Shown here: piece after piece, positions 1 through 9,122 of the stretch
Layout: every line of letters starts with the position of its first letter
Position numbering within the stretch: position 1 is the stretch's first letter
Source: Pseudoneurospora amorphoporcata
Taxonomy: Eukaryota > Ascomycota > Sordariomycetes > Sordariales > Sordariaceae
NCBI GenBank assembly: GCA_033297205.1
Contig: MU859113.1
Coordinates: 62,001-126,000, forward strand
Direction of reading: 5' to 3'
DNA length: 64,000 bases
Program-made: the position numbers and the translations under genes
Notes under the pieces: model-generated
Databases searched by the model: none
Told to the model about the DNA's origin: nothing
Seen by the model: only the letters and a program-made list of their open reading frames with translations

Positions 1-1230
1 CCGGCAGTCGCTAGTAGCCACGATGGACACCATGTAATGGAATTAAACGTGGTTTCTCGGTGTTTTACCTCCTATGTGTTGCTTGCCTTGCCGGGTCCGT
101 CATGTCAGAATTGCGCGGGACTGTTCTGTTGTCTTGATGGGCTGTTTTTTTGAGTTTGGTTGACTGTGTCGTCTCTTGGGAAAAGGGAGAGTCTTGTCTT
201 GACTCCATCCCAGAATTCGATTGTTTTCCTTGACCCATCTCTTTCCCCCCATTTCTCCTCCAGGGCCCTCAGTGCTCCGGGGTCTGACCCGACTTCCATC
301 TCTTTGTCCTCTTTCTTTCTTTCTTTCTCTCCTTTCCGTTCGGCCTTCCTCGTCCTTCGTTCCATTGTTTGCGCTCTGCCGTGTCCGGGGGTCTAGATCA
401 ACCTCTAGTCATACATACCGGAGCGGTACCTCTACTGCTATCTGCAACCACACATTCGCTCACTACCACTCACACGTCCCGTCACTCGTTATCCCGTCTC
501 TTTTTTGCTTCTTTTTTGTCTTGACAATTCCAAGATACCGCACCGCACACCGCACAACGATCGATAACGCAGTACGTCCTCACTTCTTGGTCGTACACTG
601 TATACCGGCCAGCAGGTACCATCATCATCATCATCATCGTCGTCGTCTAACTCGCTCCAGAGGTGCAGCAACTCCCCAGTATTGTGCAGTGCCTAGAGCC
701 CCTAAAGCACTCCAAGCAGGCAAAGACCCCACATTATTACATCCCACTTTCCAGCAATCTTGGTCTCTTTGGCACTGCGAATCTCGATATCGACGCCGCC
801 ATTCGCTTCCAGCTTTCAAGGCCCCCTAAGTCTACTGCGTGCCTTATCACACAGAAAAATCCGAGACCCTGTTCTGGACATCCTCAGCTGAGATCGCGAA
901 GTCTTTGTGGGAATTTTGCAACTTGCAGCCTGACAGGGAAGAATTGCCAACTCCACAGTATCTGCATTGAGGAGACGTCTTTGAAGTCTTATGCCCAGTA
1001 TAAACTAGACAGACTCCCCCTCTCTTGGATCTAGGTCATCATCACCAGACTGTCCTCGAGGTGCCCACTGGATGCTGCTGTTTGTCCCTCGCAAGCTGAA
1101 GAGAGAAAAAGAGAGGCATGCCCACCAAGTCTGACCTACCGGTACCACATGACTGCCGCCTGACCTATTGCGTGACATCACAATAGGATATAAGAAGCAA
1201 AACACTTTGCCAACACCATCATCGACCAAC
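1..1230 (+). promoter_or_regulatory. Upstream region and probable 5' leader of the 1586-aa protein gene
   Basis: No convincing coding sequence is present. The stretch is pyrimidine-rich (CT and T runs near 300-330 and 500-520) and has a (CAT)n/(CGT)n microsatellite at about 629-648. This resembles long leaders of filamentous fungal genes. The short open frames here are in low-complexity sequence and look like chance. A leader intron cannot be excluded. Confidence 0.4.
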
Positions 1231-4200
1231 ATGGCCGCCAACTACAGCGCCCTGGACCAAGGCGTGGGTGACGACATCCAAGATTCGTTGGGCTATCATG
1301 ATGTGGATGGGTCGACGAGTAAACATGTCGAAACCCCAACAACATCAACTTTGGAAAATAATACTCCGACTACTACAACTACAACAACAACAACAACTCC
1401 GAGTGTCGAGGTCCAGCAGGTATTCTCTCCAGCGCAGTCTCCCAGGTCTGCAGCGTTGTCGCACTCCACCGCCACCGTCAGCACGGCGACGCCAGTAACC
1501 ATGGCCACGACACCGTCTCCGTCCGCCGGTTTATCACTGGCCGATCACACCTCTGCTCCGCCGGACGAACAGACAGTTCCTGGCGATCATGATGGAAATC
1601 ATGGAAATCAACAACTGGCCCTGGAAAGGGATCCCCCGGCTCGGCTGTTGAGCCCGGCGGGAATTGTCAGGCGCGCCAGCAGCACGAGCAGCATCAGATC
1701 GGCCGGGTCCAGCGCTAGCAATACCCCGTTAACCGCTGGAGCTCAGGCCCTCCTTCCACCCCCAGGCGCATCTGCCATCCCGGCACTCGCAGAGCTGGCA
1801 GCACGCGGCGCAACCACGGTCAGCTACATGGTCCAATCTTACGAGGCGTTACGAGCAGCCAGGATTGCCGCCGGATACGATCTGGTGCAGGTGTCGTCCA
1901 AGGCGAGTGGACTCAGTGGAGGACCATCACCGTCGCCGTCGCCGTCGCCGTCGGTGTCCCGATCCTCGTCCATTGTCCAAATCCCCAATCAACTGGGCGA
2001 TAACACCGACACCGACAACACGCGATCGACAGACAATACAGATAAAGTTGGCTGCGAGAACTCGGGCGACCTTGGGGCGGCCGCTAACAAGGACCAATAC
2101 GACATTAACAATCCCAGTCCCGATAACGAGCGTAACCAACTTCGGCCTGTGCCGCAACCCACAGCCGCCGTCGCGACAGGGGATCATTCCTTTTCACGAT
2201 CAACCGAAGACAACCAACACGACATCTCCACCCCTCTATTAAACACCTTTTCGCTGCCTCCGCCACCGTCCGCGACTGCAACAACCACCACTACCGCCAA
2301 CACGACCGTTGTCCGACCAACGCCCGAGAGCCCAAAGAGCCCCAAAACACAGCGATCGCGCAGCTCGACAGTAGCGCTCCAACAGACTCCGCCGCCGCCG
2401 AGAACATCCTCGACCGCCAGCATCCCCCTGAGCCACCCTACGCCAGACACTAGCAAGCGATCGCGATCAGGTGCCTACGTTGGTAATATCGCTGCCCTCG
2501 AGGCCACCGCCGAACGGCTTTCTTTGACTAGTTCAATTGAGGAGGCCATTCGAAACGAACACAACGAGCTCAAGCGCAGCGACAGTCGCCGATCGGCTAT
2601 CCTACAAGCGACCAGCCCGAAGAACAAGTCGCCAACCTCTGACGCCGGATCGTCCCCCAATCGCCCACGAGTATCGACGAGCAGGACCAATTCCATTCGG
2701 GCATTGAACTCCGCCGCGCGCTTGGGAGGCTACTCGCCTGGGGGTTATGTTATGACGCCCAATCACTCTTTGTCGGGCGGCGCTCGCTCCGGAAGCAAGT
2801 CGGGGTCCACTGGCGAGTTGTCGCCCAAGTCTCCGCCAGTAGAGAATGCAAACGCCCAGAATCCCGAATTCATTGAAGCCGGTACTGGAGAAGAGTTCCC
2901 GTTCGCTCGCTATGGACCAGGAAAGAGTTCGGTCAGGGAGGCCTCAAAGAGACTTTCTCTTGCACAGATCGCCGAGTTGGACCACCCAGTGACGATTACC
3001 CAGGATGCCATTGACGAGGCAGACCGTGCTGCGGCCACCGGGGCGGGCCTTCAGGATGACGACGAGGCCATCACAGCCCGTGCCCATCAGCAAATCGAGC
3101 CGCAGTATGCAGATGAGATGGATGACGTGGACCTCAATGGACCAAGCGACCCAGCACAACAGCCAATGCTTGACCATGGATTCTTTGACCAGCCCACTCC
3201 CCGGTTACAACTTCACCAACCCGTCGACTACGTGCCCTACGAGGATCGTCATGCTCATCCGCAATACGACGGCAGGCCATTTACCTCCGAGTCCCGCAAC
3301 ACCTTCCAGCAAGCACACGATGCATTTGGTGATTTCGATGGCGTCCACTGCGATCCAGATGTAGATAACTTTGCCGGGCTCCCGCAGCCAGCAGAGCCGG
3401 CTCCTCAGCCAAGGAGGCGTCGCGAGACATTGCAACAACGACCAAAGTCTTACTTTGACCCTTCCACCGGCCAGGAGATGCTTTACTACCCGGCGCCAGT
3501 TCCCGCGATGCTCAACCTACCGCCGAAGCTGGGTAAGAACACCAAGGCTGCTGGTGCCCGGAACATGCGTAGGTCTCAGGTTCTGAGCGTTATGATGCAG
3601 TCGTCAGTTTATGGTGGAAGCCGAGACAACTTGCCAATGATGGCAGGGGGCGCGGGCGGCGCACCACCTCAGCTTCCCCAAATTGATGGCTTGCCGCATG
3701 TGGACGGACCGGCTGAGACAGGCTCAGTCCCAGCGCAGCCAGAGCGGGAAATTTGCCGACCGCAACGATTGACCGAGACCGACAGGCGCAAGTCGCGCGC
3801 CACCATGCTCAACGGTCTGCCACCGCAGCTCCGCGCCAGTGCCTTTTTCGACTTGCCGACAACTGTTACTACGCCTCACATCGAGCTGAAGGATGGGTCT
3901 GCCACCGCGACGTTGGATACCATTTTGGATGCCTCGGCTACAGCACCCGTCAGCGCGTTTACGGATCACGCTTTTGCTGGAAAGTTGGGCAATGAGGTGT
4001 ATGGTGCTGAGAGGAAGAGGATCAAGAAGTCGGTTACCGCTGATGAAATTCCAATGGCTCCCTCCAAGACTCGCAAGAAGCTGGTCAAGAGGAACTCGAG
4101 CAGTAATCTGCTTGATGTCAAGGCCAACAAAGATAGTGATGAGGATGAGGGGTGGACAAGCGTTGGTCTTGATGCCGACGATGCTGGGTCAAGCAGTCGG

Positions 4201-5991
4201 CGATCTCCCGAGATGGGCCAGCACACTGGCCAGCACACACCCAACCCCCAGGAGGAGGAAGAGGAGGAGGAATTTGCCGATGGAGAGCCAGTGTTCAACG
4301 GCCGGCCAACAACACTTTTGGCCGAGTTGCAGATGCGCAAGCAAAAGAATAAGATGATGATGCGTCCCGCAGGATCCATCAACCCTCACGGGTTGCACGC
4401 CACTTTGCTCGAGCTCAACGCCGTGGCCGAGGTGGAACGCAAACAACGTATTCACAAGCGTGTCAACCTTGCCTGGGAGGATCCTGCCCAGAACCCCACA
4501 CCAGAGTCCGACGATGAAGATGTCCCTCTTGGCATGCTTTACGCGGCCAAGGCTGTGGGCGCCAAGGATCCTCACTCGACCGATATTGCCATCCTCATGA
4601 GCGAGGTTAACCGCCCTCTCGGCTTGATGGAGCGTCGTGAACTGGAAGAGAATGAGCCGCTCAGCCAGCGTCGCAATAGGCTCAGGGGCAGCACAAGTCA
4701 ACCGCACATGTCTCTGGACCAGATGCAGAAGCGCATGTCGCACATGACCCTGACTCCCCTCGGTGGTCCCAACGCCCTCGGCAACCGCTCGCAATCTAAA
4801 CTGACCCTGCCTTTGCAGCGCAGTTCGGCAAACGGTTCCGGCCCAGCATCTGTGGCGGGTGGTCTCGAAGCAGAAGGCAGCGATGCCGAAGTTGAAGGTG
4901 AGACCCTCGCGGCTCGCAAGGCCCGTCTAGCAGCCGAGAACCCTCTCCCCCGTACCCGTCCCGTCAGCGCCGGCTTCTCTTCGGAACTCCTCAGTGAGCT
5001 CGGCTTCGACGCCAACGAAGAGAAGCGCCCGACGTCCAAGGACTCCAAAGGGAAAGACGTCCCCGAAGAAGAAGAAACCCTCGGCCAGCGACGCAAGAGA
5101 CTTCAAGCCGAGCGCGAGGCTCGCGAGCGGGAAATGTCCGCCGGTGCTCTCGCCGGCACTACTCCTCAACCCGCCGTTCCCCAAACTCAAGTGCGTGACC
5201 GCCGTGACTCGGCCACTCTAATCCCCTTCGACCTCAGCGCCAACGGCAGTAGTTCCCGCCTCTCCAACATCATCCCATTCGACCCTCACGCGGCCAACAA
5301 CGCCCGTCTCTCCCGCCGTCTTTCTTTGTCAGACGTCCTAAACGCGCACCCCGTCGACTCTGCTGCCCTCGGCAACATCAACCCAATCGAACAAGACCGT
5401 CTCCGCCGCGAAGCCGAAGGTCTCCGTCAACAGCGCGCGCAGGAAGCCAAGATGGCTGCGATGCGCGCACAGATGCCACAACAGCTTGCTCAACCTGCTG
5501 TCGGCGCGAGGACGGGTGGGTTCATGGGCGGGATGTATAACGGTGGTGGTGTCGGTAACCGGAGCAATCCTGCCCTTGGCCAGGGACTAGGGATAGGTTT
5601 TGATCCTAACGCTAATGCCATCCAGCCGCGGGGACTGCTGGTGCAGCAGCAACTTATGGAACGGCCTATGCAGAAGAGGGCTAGTACCATGACTGTTGGT
5701 TTGCCTACTATGGCCGGCGTTGGGGCCGGTGCGCAGTATGGAATGGGAGGCGGCTATATCCAGCCGCCGCAGCAGTATGGCGCTTATGGTCAGCCGGTGA
5801 ACATGCCCATGGCTATGGCTCCGATGCAGATGAACATGGGTATGCCAATGGGTGCCGCGGTATCGAGCTATGGTGCTTATGGCGCGCCGATGCAATTCCA
5901 GGCGGGGCAGGGACAGATGGGCGTGGTGCAGCAGCCGGGGCCTGGGGGCGTGGATATGGTTGAGAGGTGGAGGCAGAGTGTTATGCCGTGA
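1231..5991 (+). CDS. Large low-complexity protein conserved in filamentous ascomycetes, function unknown
   Basis: This is a single-exon gene for a 1586-aa protein. I chose the ATG at 1231 because its context (CCAACATGG) is much better than the in-frame codon 63 nt upstream. I recognise no catalytic domain, signal peptide or membrane segment. The N-terminal 700 residues are rich in S, T and P, with poly-Thr, SP repeats and many basic RRxS-like sites that could be phosphorylated. The C-terminal 150 residues are rich in G, M and Q. A short motif of the form E-x-L-x-x-R-(R/K)-x-R-L occurs three times, near residues 1141, 1223 and 1282, in a charged and probably helical region. A more conserved-looking block (about 870-950) holds a PAxLNLPPKLG-like segment further upstream and an ASAFFDLP segment. 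The composition suggests a disordered scaffold or signalling protein. No function is assigned. Confidence 0.85.
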   Translation: MAANYSALDQGVGDDIQDSLGYHDVDGSTSKHVETPTTSTLENNTPTTTTTTTTTTPSVEVQQVFSPAQSPRSAALSHSTATVSTATPVTMATTPSPSAGLSLADHTSAPPDEQTVPGDHDGNHGNQQLALERDPPARLLSPAGIVRRASSTSSIRSAGSSASNTPLTAGAQALLPPPGASAIPALAELAARGATTVSYMVQSYEALRAARIAAGYDLVQVSSKASGLSGGPSPSPSPSPSVSRSSSIVQIPNQLGDNTDTDNTRSTDNTDKVGCENSGDLGAAANKDQYDINNPSPDNERNQLRPVPQPTAAVATGDHSFSRSTEDNQHDISTPLLNTFSLPPPPSATATTTTTANTTVVRPTPESPKSPKTQRSRSSTVALQQTPPPPRTSSTASIPLSHPTPDTSKRSRSGAYVGNIAALEATAERLSLTSSIEEAIRNEHNELKRSDSRRSAILQATSPKNKSPTSDAGSSPNRPRVSTSRTNSIRALNSAARLGGYSPGGYVMTPNHSLSGGARSGSKSGSTGELSPKSPPVENANAQNPEFIEAGTGEEFPFARYGPGKSSVREASKRLSLAQIAELDHPVTITQDAIDEADRAAATGAGLQDDDEAITARAHQQIEPQYADEMDDVDLNGPSDPAQQPMLDHGFFDQPTPRLQLHQPVDYVPYEDRHAHPQYDGRPFTSESRNTFQQAHDAFGDFDGVHCDPDVDNFAGLPQPAEPAPQPRRRRETLQQRPKSYFDPSTGQEMLYYPAPVPAMLNLPPKLGKNTKAAGARNMRRSQVLSVMMQSSVYGGSRDNLPMMAGGAGGAPPQLPQIDGLPHVDGPAETGSVPAQPEREICRPQRLTETDRRKSRATMLNGLPPQLRASAFFDLPTTVTTPHIELKDGSATATLDTILDASATAPVSAFTDHAFAGKLGNEVYGAERKRIKKSVTADEIPMAPSKTRKKLVKRNSSSNLLDVKANKDSDEDEGWTSVGLDADDAGSSSRRSPEMGQHTGQHTPNPQEEEEEEEFADGEPVFNGRPTTLLAELQMRKQKNKMMMRPAGSINPHGLHATLLELNAVAEVERKQRIHKRVNLAWEDPAQNPTPESDDEDVPLGMLYAAKAVGAKDPHSTDIAILMSEVNRPLGLMERRELEENEPLSQRRNRLRGSTSQPHMSLDQMQKRMSHMTLTPLGGPNALGNRSQSKLTLPLQRSSANGSGPASVAGGLEAEGSDAEVEGETLAARKARLAAENPLPRTRPVSAGFSSELLSELGFDANEEKRPTSKDSKGKDVPEEEETLGQRRKRLQAEREAREREMSAGALAGTTPQPAVPQTQVRDRRDSATLIPFDLSANGSSSRLSNIIPFDPHAANNARLSRRLSLSDVLNAHPVDSAALGNINPIEQDRLRREAEGLRQQRAQEAKMAAMRAQMPQQLAQPAVGARTGGFMGGMYNGGGVGNRSNPALGQGLGIGFDPNANAIQPRGLLVQQQLMERPMQKRASTMTVGLPTMAGVGAGAQYGMGGGYIQPPQQYGAYGQPVNMPMAMAPMQMNMGMPMGAAVSSYGAYGAPMQFQAGQGQMGVVQQPGPGGVDMVERWRQSVMP

Positions 5992-6485
5992 TTTTCTTTT
6001 TCGTGAAGTCTTTTTCTGACTACACTATCGATCGCATCGCATTGGAAATGAGCGGGAAGATTCGGAAGACAAAACTGTCGTTCTTGCATAGTATATACAT
6101 ACTTATCTGCCAGCTATTAACCTACCTGCCATCAATCAGGTTGGGGTTTGGTTCTTCTCATTGGCTTCTTTACAAAAAGACCTTCGCTTCTCGGTAAAAA
6201 TACCTTACAAGCTGTCGTTATGCATATATTACCCGTCATATAGTATAGTTGTAGTAGTTCAACTTGGGCATGAGATGGAAGAGATGATAGCGGAAAAAAG
6301 CGGTCGTTTTATTTGCATATACAAAGACAGATGGCGGAGGAAGAAGGGTGACGAGTGAGTGAGCGACTGAGGGCATGGGATGTAAGCGAACAGAATAAAA
6401 AGCAGATATTGAAGAATGTGTGTGTTCAAACGAACAAGTATTGATCTCCGTGTATATGAATGATCCAAAGTCGGTTCTCGTCAGC

Positions 6486-6518
6486 TACATACATACATAC
6501 ATACATACATACATACAT
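6486..6518. repeat. (CATA)n microsatellite
   Basis: About eight uninterrupted tetranucleotide units in the intergenic region. It should be length-polymorphic. Confidence 0.9.
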
Positions 6519-7086
6519 CTTATCGCCCCAAGTAATACAAGGACCTACCTACCTATCTAGGTAGTGTAATGCGAAAATATACTGTTCCGTCTACGGCATT
6601 CATTTGGTGGCGCATACCTTACTTATCCTTTGTTATATAGCTTGGAGTAAATCGGCCAAGGCAGAGAGAGGGGAAAGAACACTTGATTGTGAATCTGATA
6701 CATTCATTCTTTAGTCAATCATGCCAGAACATACTGTACTTGAATACAAGAAATACATGACGTGAAAAATAAACTAGAAATACGACTTGATCAATAGTGC
6801 AAAGACAGAACGATGATGTCGTGTGTCGCTTGATATCTATCTCTGCTGTGTCGAGTAACTACCGATCGAACAAAGGATGTTTGTTTGTTTGTTGAAGGCG
6901 AGTATCGTGAAGTTGTTCCGTGATCTTGGTTTGGATTTGTTGGAGGTCGTTAGTTAGTGTTACTCGAGTGTTGGCTAGGTAGGTATGTAGAACAAAACCT
7001 TGAATACTGACTGGTAGCGGACATGAATGAATACGAAGTAAAATCGAATAGAGATAACAAATAGAAAGCACAACTTTCTTTGGGTG

Positions 7087-7119
7087 ATGTTGACATATCT
7101 CTATTTTACTGAGTAACTG
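7087..7119 (+). repeat. 33-bp direct repeat, copy 1
   Basis: This 33-base segment (beginning ATGTTGACATATCTC) recurs at 7346-7378 with a single T/C difference. Both copies end in the GAGTAACTG motif that is also scattered through the surrounding 500 bp. Confidence 0.85.
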
Positions 7120-7345
7120 CTAGGCTACCTAGGTAAAGGATGTTGGTGAGTATCATAAATTATTGTGTGTTTTCTGTCTCCCATGTCCTCTAAAGGCATG
7201 ATAACTGTCCACTGTTACTCGAGTTGACTGACCCAATGATAAGAACACTTGACTTCCCACAAACCGGAACAACAAATGACAAACTCTGATCACGTTTCAT
7301 ATACATCAAGAAAATGCAAGGCAGATAGATGGATGTCTCTGAGCA

Positions 7346-7378
7346 ATGTTGACATATCTCTATTTTACCGAGTAACTG
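7346..7378 (+). repeat. 33-bp direct repeat, copy 2
   Basis: Second copy of the repeat at 7087-7119, in the same orientation with a 259-bp offset and one mismatch (C for T in the CCGAGTAAC part). Confidence 0.85.
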
Positions 7379-7661
7379 GTTCACCCAATAGTTACTCAAA
7401 GTCCCCTTTTTACAAGAACCAGAATTTGAAAACAAAAAAGACACGATTAATAACTCCTTAACCCCAAGGATGCGAAAACCTGTACGGGATATGTGACAAC
7501 TGACGTGACGACAGACAACAATTGGCCAAGGCCTACCACCAGCATTTTACATATCACTCCTCCATCGCTCTAGCCACATCCTGACACCAGCGTCCCACCC
7601 GTCTGCGCCTTTCCTCTTCTCCAAATATCCTCATTTGTCTCTGTTGAGGGGTTTCGGCTTG

Positions 7662-7874
7662 CTACTCCTGCTCCTCCTCTTGACGTTGTTGAGGCTGCTT
7701 TTGTTGTTGAGGCCTGGGCTTGGCGGCGGCGCGACCATCCTCTTCGACCTTGTCAGCAGGACGAGCCTTCCTCTTCTTCCTCTTTGCTGCGAATTCCGCT
7801 GGCAATGACGTCTTCTGCATCTTGACTGGCGGTCGTGGCGCCTGGTCCTCGTCCTCCTCCTCAGAGGAATCCTC
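7662..7874 (-). other. In-frame 70-codon extension beyond the stop codon of the Utp12-domain gene
   Basis: Directly after the TAG at 7875-7877 the same frame stays open for exactly 70 codons to a TAG at 7662-7664. The extension begins with an acidic stretch, repeats the pre-stop tail motif (APPAKVQKTS before the stop, APRPPVKMQKTS after it), and continues with a K/R-rich segment (KRKKRK) and a Q/E-rich end. It resembles coding sequence of the same protein rather than 3' UTR. It may be lost coding sequence behind a nonsense change, a readthrough tail, or a sequencing error. Confidence 0.55.
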
Positions 7875-9122
7875 CTACTTCCTCTTTGCGAATTTCGACG
7901 ACGTCTTCTGTACCTTGGCTGGTGGCGCCTCATCCTCGTCATCATCCTCATCATCGCCCTCCTCATCCTCATCGCCGCTCTCCTCAACATCATCATGATC
8001 AACCTCGTCCTCATCCAGGCTCTCGGCATCATCAAACTCCTCATCGTCCTCCTCACCGTCATCGTCATCACCCTCTTCCTCATCCGACTCGCCATCGGCA
8101 CCAACATCTATAAGCGCAAAGTCTTCCTCGGCACCGTTGGCAACCGACTTGCCCTCGTTGTCCTCGTCACCCTCCACATACACCACACCAGGCTCATCAA
8201 CATCATCCTCCTCTTCGCTCTCCTCGCCATTCTCCTGCTCTTCCTTGCCACCGCCCTGCTTCATGAACTTCCTCCACCGCATCTGCTGATCCAACATATC
8301 GAGCTTTCCCTTGAGCGCCAACAGCGCGGGCAAACCGCGCGCCCGCTCCTCCAGCACGCGGTTAAGCTCGCCCAGCCTGGCCACGACCTCGGGCTGCGCG
8401 ACAAGCGACCCGCCGTGCGCGACGAGGGTGGTCTGGATCCACTTCATCAAACCGAAAGCACGACCAGGACGGCGGTGCATGCGGGCCGCGAGCTTGGAGA
8501 GCAAGACGCCGGCGAGAGCCGAGTCCATGCGCGTGATGGTGTTGGTGATGATCTTGGGGTCAGAGGTCTGCAGGCACGATTCGAGGAGGTCCGAGTCGTC
8601 GGTGCGCAGGGCTTGGTTGAGCACGGTGCCGAGGGAGGTGGCGGAGATGGTGGTCTGGCCGTTGGCGCGCTGGACGGTGATGGTCACGGCCTTGGAGGCA
8701 TCGACGGCGGCAGCTTCTTGGGCAGCCAGGGCGGAGGCGACGTCGATGGTGGCGTTGCCGCGGGCGAGGTCGCCGAATGTGGGGGAGGCGTCGTCGTCGT
8801 CGTTCTCGTCGGCGTCGGAGGCGGCTTCGTCTTGTTGGGCAGCGGGCTCGGAGAAGTGCTTAGTGGTGGTGGTGGTGGTGGACTGCTTCTCAGTAGCGGC
8901 CTCGTTGTCGCTGTTCATGTCTTCATTGTCGGAGTCGCTGTAGTGGCTGGAGGAGTCGCTGGATATCTCAATGGTTTCGGGGGCGGCCTTGGTGGCAGAC
9001 TTGAGTGCTGGGCCGGTCGAGACGGCCGTCCTTGTCTCGTCGATCTTGGACTTGGTTGCAACTTTGGCGCTGGGCTTCACCACCGGCTTGACCAGGGTGA
9101 GCGCTTTCCTCTTGGTAGACAT
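7875..9122 (-). CDS. Utp12-domain small-subunit processome protein (Utp5/Utp9-like)
   Basis: This single-exon gene encodes a 415-aa protein. The start is the ATG at 9122 (product begins MSTKRK); no good upstream ATG precedes it. The region at about 160-285 (around LNQALRTDDSDLLESCLQ through RWRKFM) matches the helical Utp12 domain found at the C-termini of Utp5, Utp8, Utp9, Utp15 and related t-UTP/UtpA subunits. These bind nascent pre-rRNA in the nucleolus and support 18S rRNA processing. A Lys-rich N-terminus, an acidic Ser-rich segment (about 45-110) and a long D/E tract after residue 290 ending in KFAKRK fit a nucleolar protein. WD40 repeats, usual in yeast Utp5, are absent, so the exact orthologue is uncertain. 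The in-frame sequence continues past the stop (see the entry at 7662-7874). Confidence 0.8.
   Translation of the reverse strand: MSTKRKALTLVKPVVKPSAKVATKSKIDETRTAVSTGPALKSATKAAPETIEISSDSSSHYSDSDNEDMNSDNEAATEKQSTTTTTTKHFSEPAAQQDEAASDADENDDDDASPTFGDLARGNATIDVASALAAQEAAAVDASKAVTITVQRANGQTTISATSLGTVLNQALRTDDSDLLESCLQTSDPKIITNTITRMDSALAGVLLSKLAARMHRRPGRAFGLMKWIQTTLVAHGGSLVAQPEVVARLGELNRVLEERARGLPALLALKGKLDMLDQQMRWRKFMKQGGGKEEQENGEESEEEDDVDEPGVVYVEGDEDNEGKSVANGAEEDFALIDVGADGESDEEEGDDDDGEEDDEEFDDAESLDEDEVDHDDVEESGDEDEEGDDEDDDEDEAPPAKVQKTSSKFAKRK

Larger units (their letters stand above)
5992..7661. other. Gene-free region between two convergent genes, with short repeats
   Basis: This holds the 3' flanks of the + gene ending at 5991 and the - gene ending at 7875. 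I see no convincing ORF. It contains a (CATA)n microsatellite, a 33-bp near-perfect direct repeat, six copies of GAGTAAC or its reverse complement between 6853 and 7397, and CTACCTA/TAGGTAG palindromic strings near 6545, 6975 and 7125. Confidence 0.6.
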
